From: an uncultured Actinomycetes bacterium
GTDB taxonomy: Bacteria; Actinomycetota; Acidimicrobiia; Acidimicrobiales; Ilumatobacteraceae
NCBI GenBank assembly: GCA_903858075.1
Contig: CAIOHI010000030.1
Span: 1 to 8,048 of the forward strand
Length of the DNA stretch: 8,048 bases
Direction of reading: 5' to 3'
The position numbers and the translations under genes were made by a program. Position 1 is the first letter of the stretch. The number at the start of each line of letters is the position of its first letter. The notes under the pieces are model-generated. The model did no database searches and was not told where the DNA came from. It saw only the letters and a program-made list of their open reading frames with translations. Below are positions 7,445 through 8,048 of the stretch, piece after piece.

Positions 7445-8048
7445 CTAGACCGTGTGGACGAGTTCTTCAACAGGCGTAAGGACACCAGTGTAGAACTGGC
7501 CAAACTCTGCATAAATTGCTGAGGCTTTGTCGAATCGCATGGTGTACACCACTTCTTTGAGATCGTCTGGGTGCACTGCGAACAAAGTGACTCCCCACTC
7601 AAAAGCATCGAGGCCAGTAGACCCAGTGACCAATTGCGTTACACGCGGGCCAAACTTGCGCCCACTGACACCATGCTCTTGCATATGCGCATGGCGTTCT
7701 TCAAAGGGCAAGGTGAACCAATTCTCATCTGCATTGCGGCGCTTCGACATGGGGTAAAAGCAAAAAGCATTTTTACCTGGCACAGGAATTTTTGGATACA
7801 AGCGCGCATCGAGCATTTCTTGTGGCACGCCAATTGCATACTCGCTCACCTCGGTGAGAGAGACGTAGGAATCGACCACAGCGAGCCCGGCTGCTTGGAT
7901 AGCCGTCTGAAACGAACGCAACTCACGCATGTCGGACGCTAAGGCCATAAAGGCCATGTCGCATTTGTGGCCAAGCATTGAAACGGTGATGACCGTGAGG
8001 CCTTTTGCTTCTGCAGCTTTGACCGCATGCACTGTTGCTTCGCGATCG
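7445..8048 (-). CDS. chdC: Coproheme decarboxylase ChdC (HemQ), chlorite dismutase superfamily; 5' end missing
   Basis: The frame stays open to the window edge, so about 200 C-terminal residues are visible and some 30-50 N-terminal ones are missing (family about 230-250). The GTG at 8032 is internal. ChdC removes two propionate carboxyls from iron-coproporphyrin III using peroxide, making heme b in the cytoplasm: the last step of the monoderm heme pathway. Counting from that GTG codon, YPMSKRR holds the catalytic Tyr93 (Listeria Tyr147), with Met95 and Lys97 at the spacing of Met149 and Lys151; Trp105 follows at +12. His120 in MQEHG is the proximal heme ligand (27 residues after the Tyr, as His174), and Gln133 lies 13 further on, where Firmicutes ChdC has Gln187 and true chlorite dismutases have Arg. 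Chlorite dismutase activity is therefore unlikely. GLDAFEW (140-146) has Phe144 where I recall Trp in Firmicutes enzymes. Other heme genes such as hemE or hemY may lie just outside. Confidence 0.93.
   Translation of the reverse strand, partial: DREATVHAVKAAEAKGLTVITVSMLGHKCDMAFMALASDMRELRSFQTAIQAAGLAVVDSYVSLTEVSEYAIGVPQEMLDARLYPKIPVPGKNAFCFYPMSKRRNADENWFTLPFEERHAHMQEHGVSGRKFGPRVTQLVTGSTGLDAFEWGVTLFAVHPDDLKEVVYTMRFDKASAIYAEFGQFYTGVLTPVEELVHTV

Noticed and set aside
7634..7756. True chlorite dismutase activity
   Set aside because: The distal position 13 residues after the proximal His is Gln, not the Arg of chlorite dismutases, and the YPMSK catalytic segment is that of coproheme decarboxylases.
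7445..8032. A complete 195-residue chlorite-dismutase-family gene starting at GTG 8032
   Set aside because: The frame remains open to the window edge, and the family's first beta strand and helix would be missing, so the real start lies outside.

Overview
The window is almost entirely protein-coding, at roughly balanced GC by eye, and reads as an ordinary bacterial chromosome. The gene content suggests an actinobacterium: an actinobacterial-type PAC2 protein, a coproheme decarboxylase of the monoderm heme pathway, and a full-length GlnD coupled to a small conserved-looking protein. I lean towards a moderate-GC Acidimicrobiia-like lineage, but this is inferred from protein flavour and not shown by any marker gene. 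I see no rRNA, tRNA, insertion sequence, CRISPR array, phage gene, toxin-antitoxin pair or defence gene, and no gene-free stretch longer than about 50 bases.

Layout: one gene on the + strand (PAC2 family, 24-965) meets a long block of - strand genes, with a single base between the two stop codons. Read in their own direction, from the right edge leftward, the - strand genes are: a coproheme decarboxylase (chdC/hemQ) whose 5' end lies beyond the window; a DHA2-type MFS transporter; a polytopic GT-C-like membrane glycosyltransferase; a 161-residue protein of unknown function; glnD; and a NUDIX hydrolase with a family-specific N-terminal domain. Gaps are 49 and 43 bases for the first two junctions. 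After that the genes touch or overlap (TAATG, then ATGATGA) or are 9 bases apart, so at least glycosyltransferase-161 aa-glnD-NUDIX is very likely one transcript. The MFS and chdC genes may belong to the same transcript or to one upstream.

Functions: chdC makes heme b by the coproporphyrin-dependent route; the transporter probably exports a small molecule; the glycosyltransferase would act on a lipid-linked sugar at the membrane; GlnD is the nitrogen-status sensor that modifies PII; the NUDIX enzyme would hydrolyse a nucleotide-type diphosphate. The genes do not form an obvious single pathway. No convincing new system is visible. The most useful leads are the uncharacterised protein translationally coupled to glnD, the Firmicutes-like distal glutamine of ChdC in an actinobacterial setting, and the very acidic tail of the PAC2 protein.
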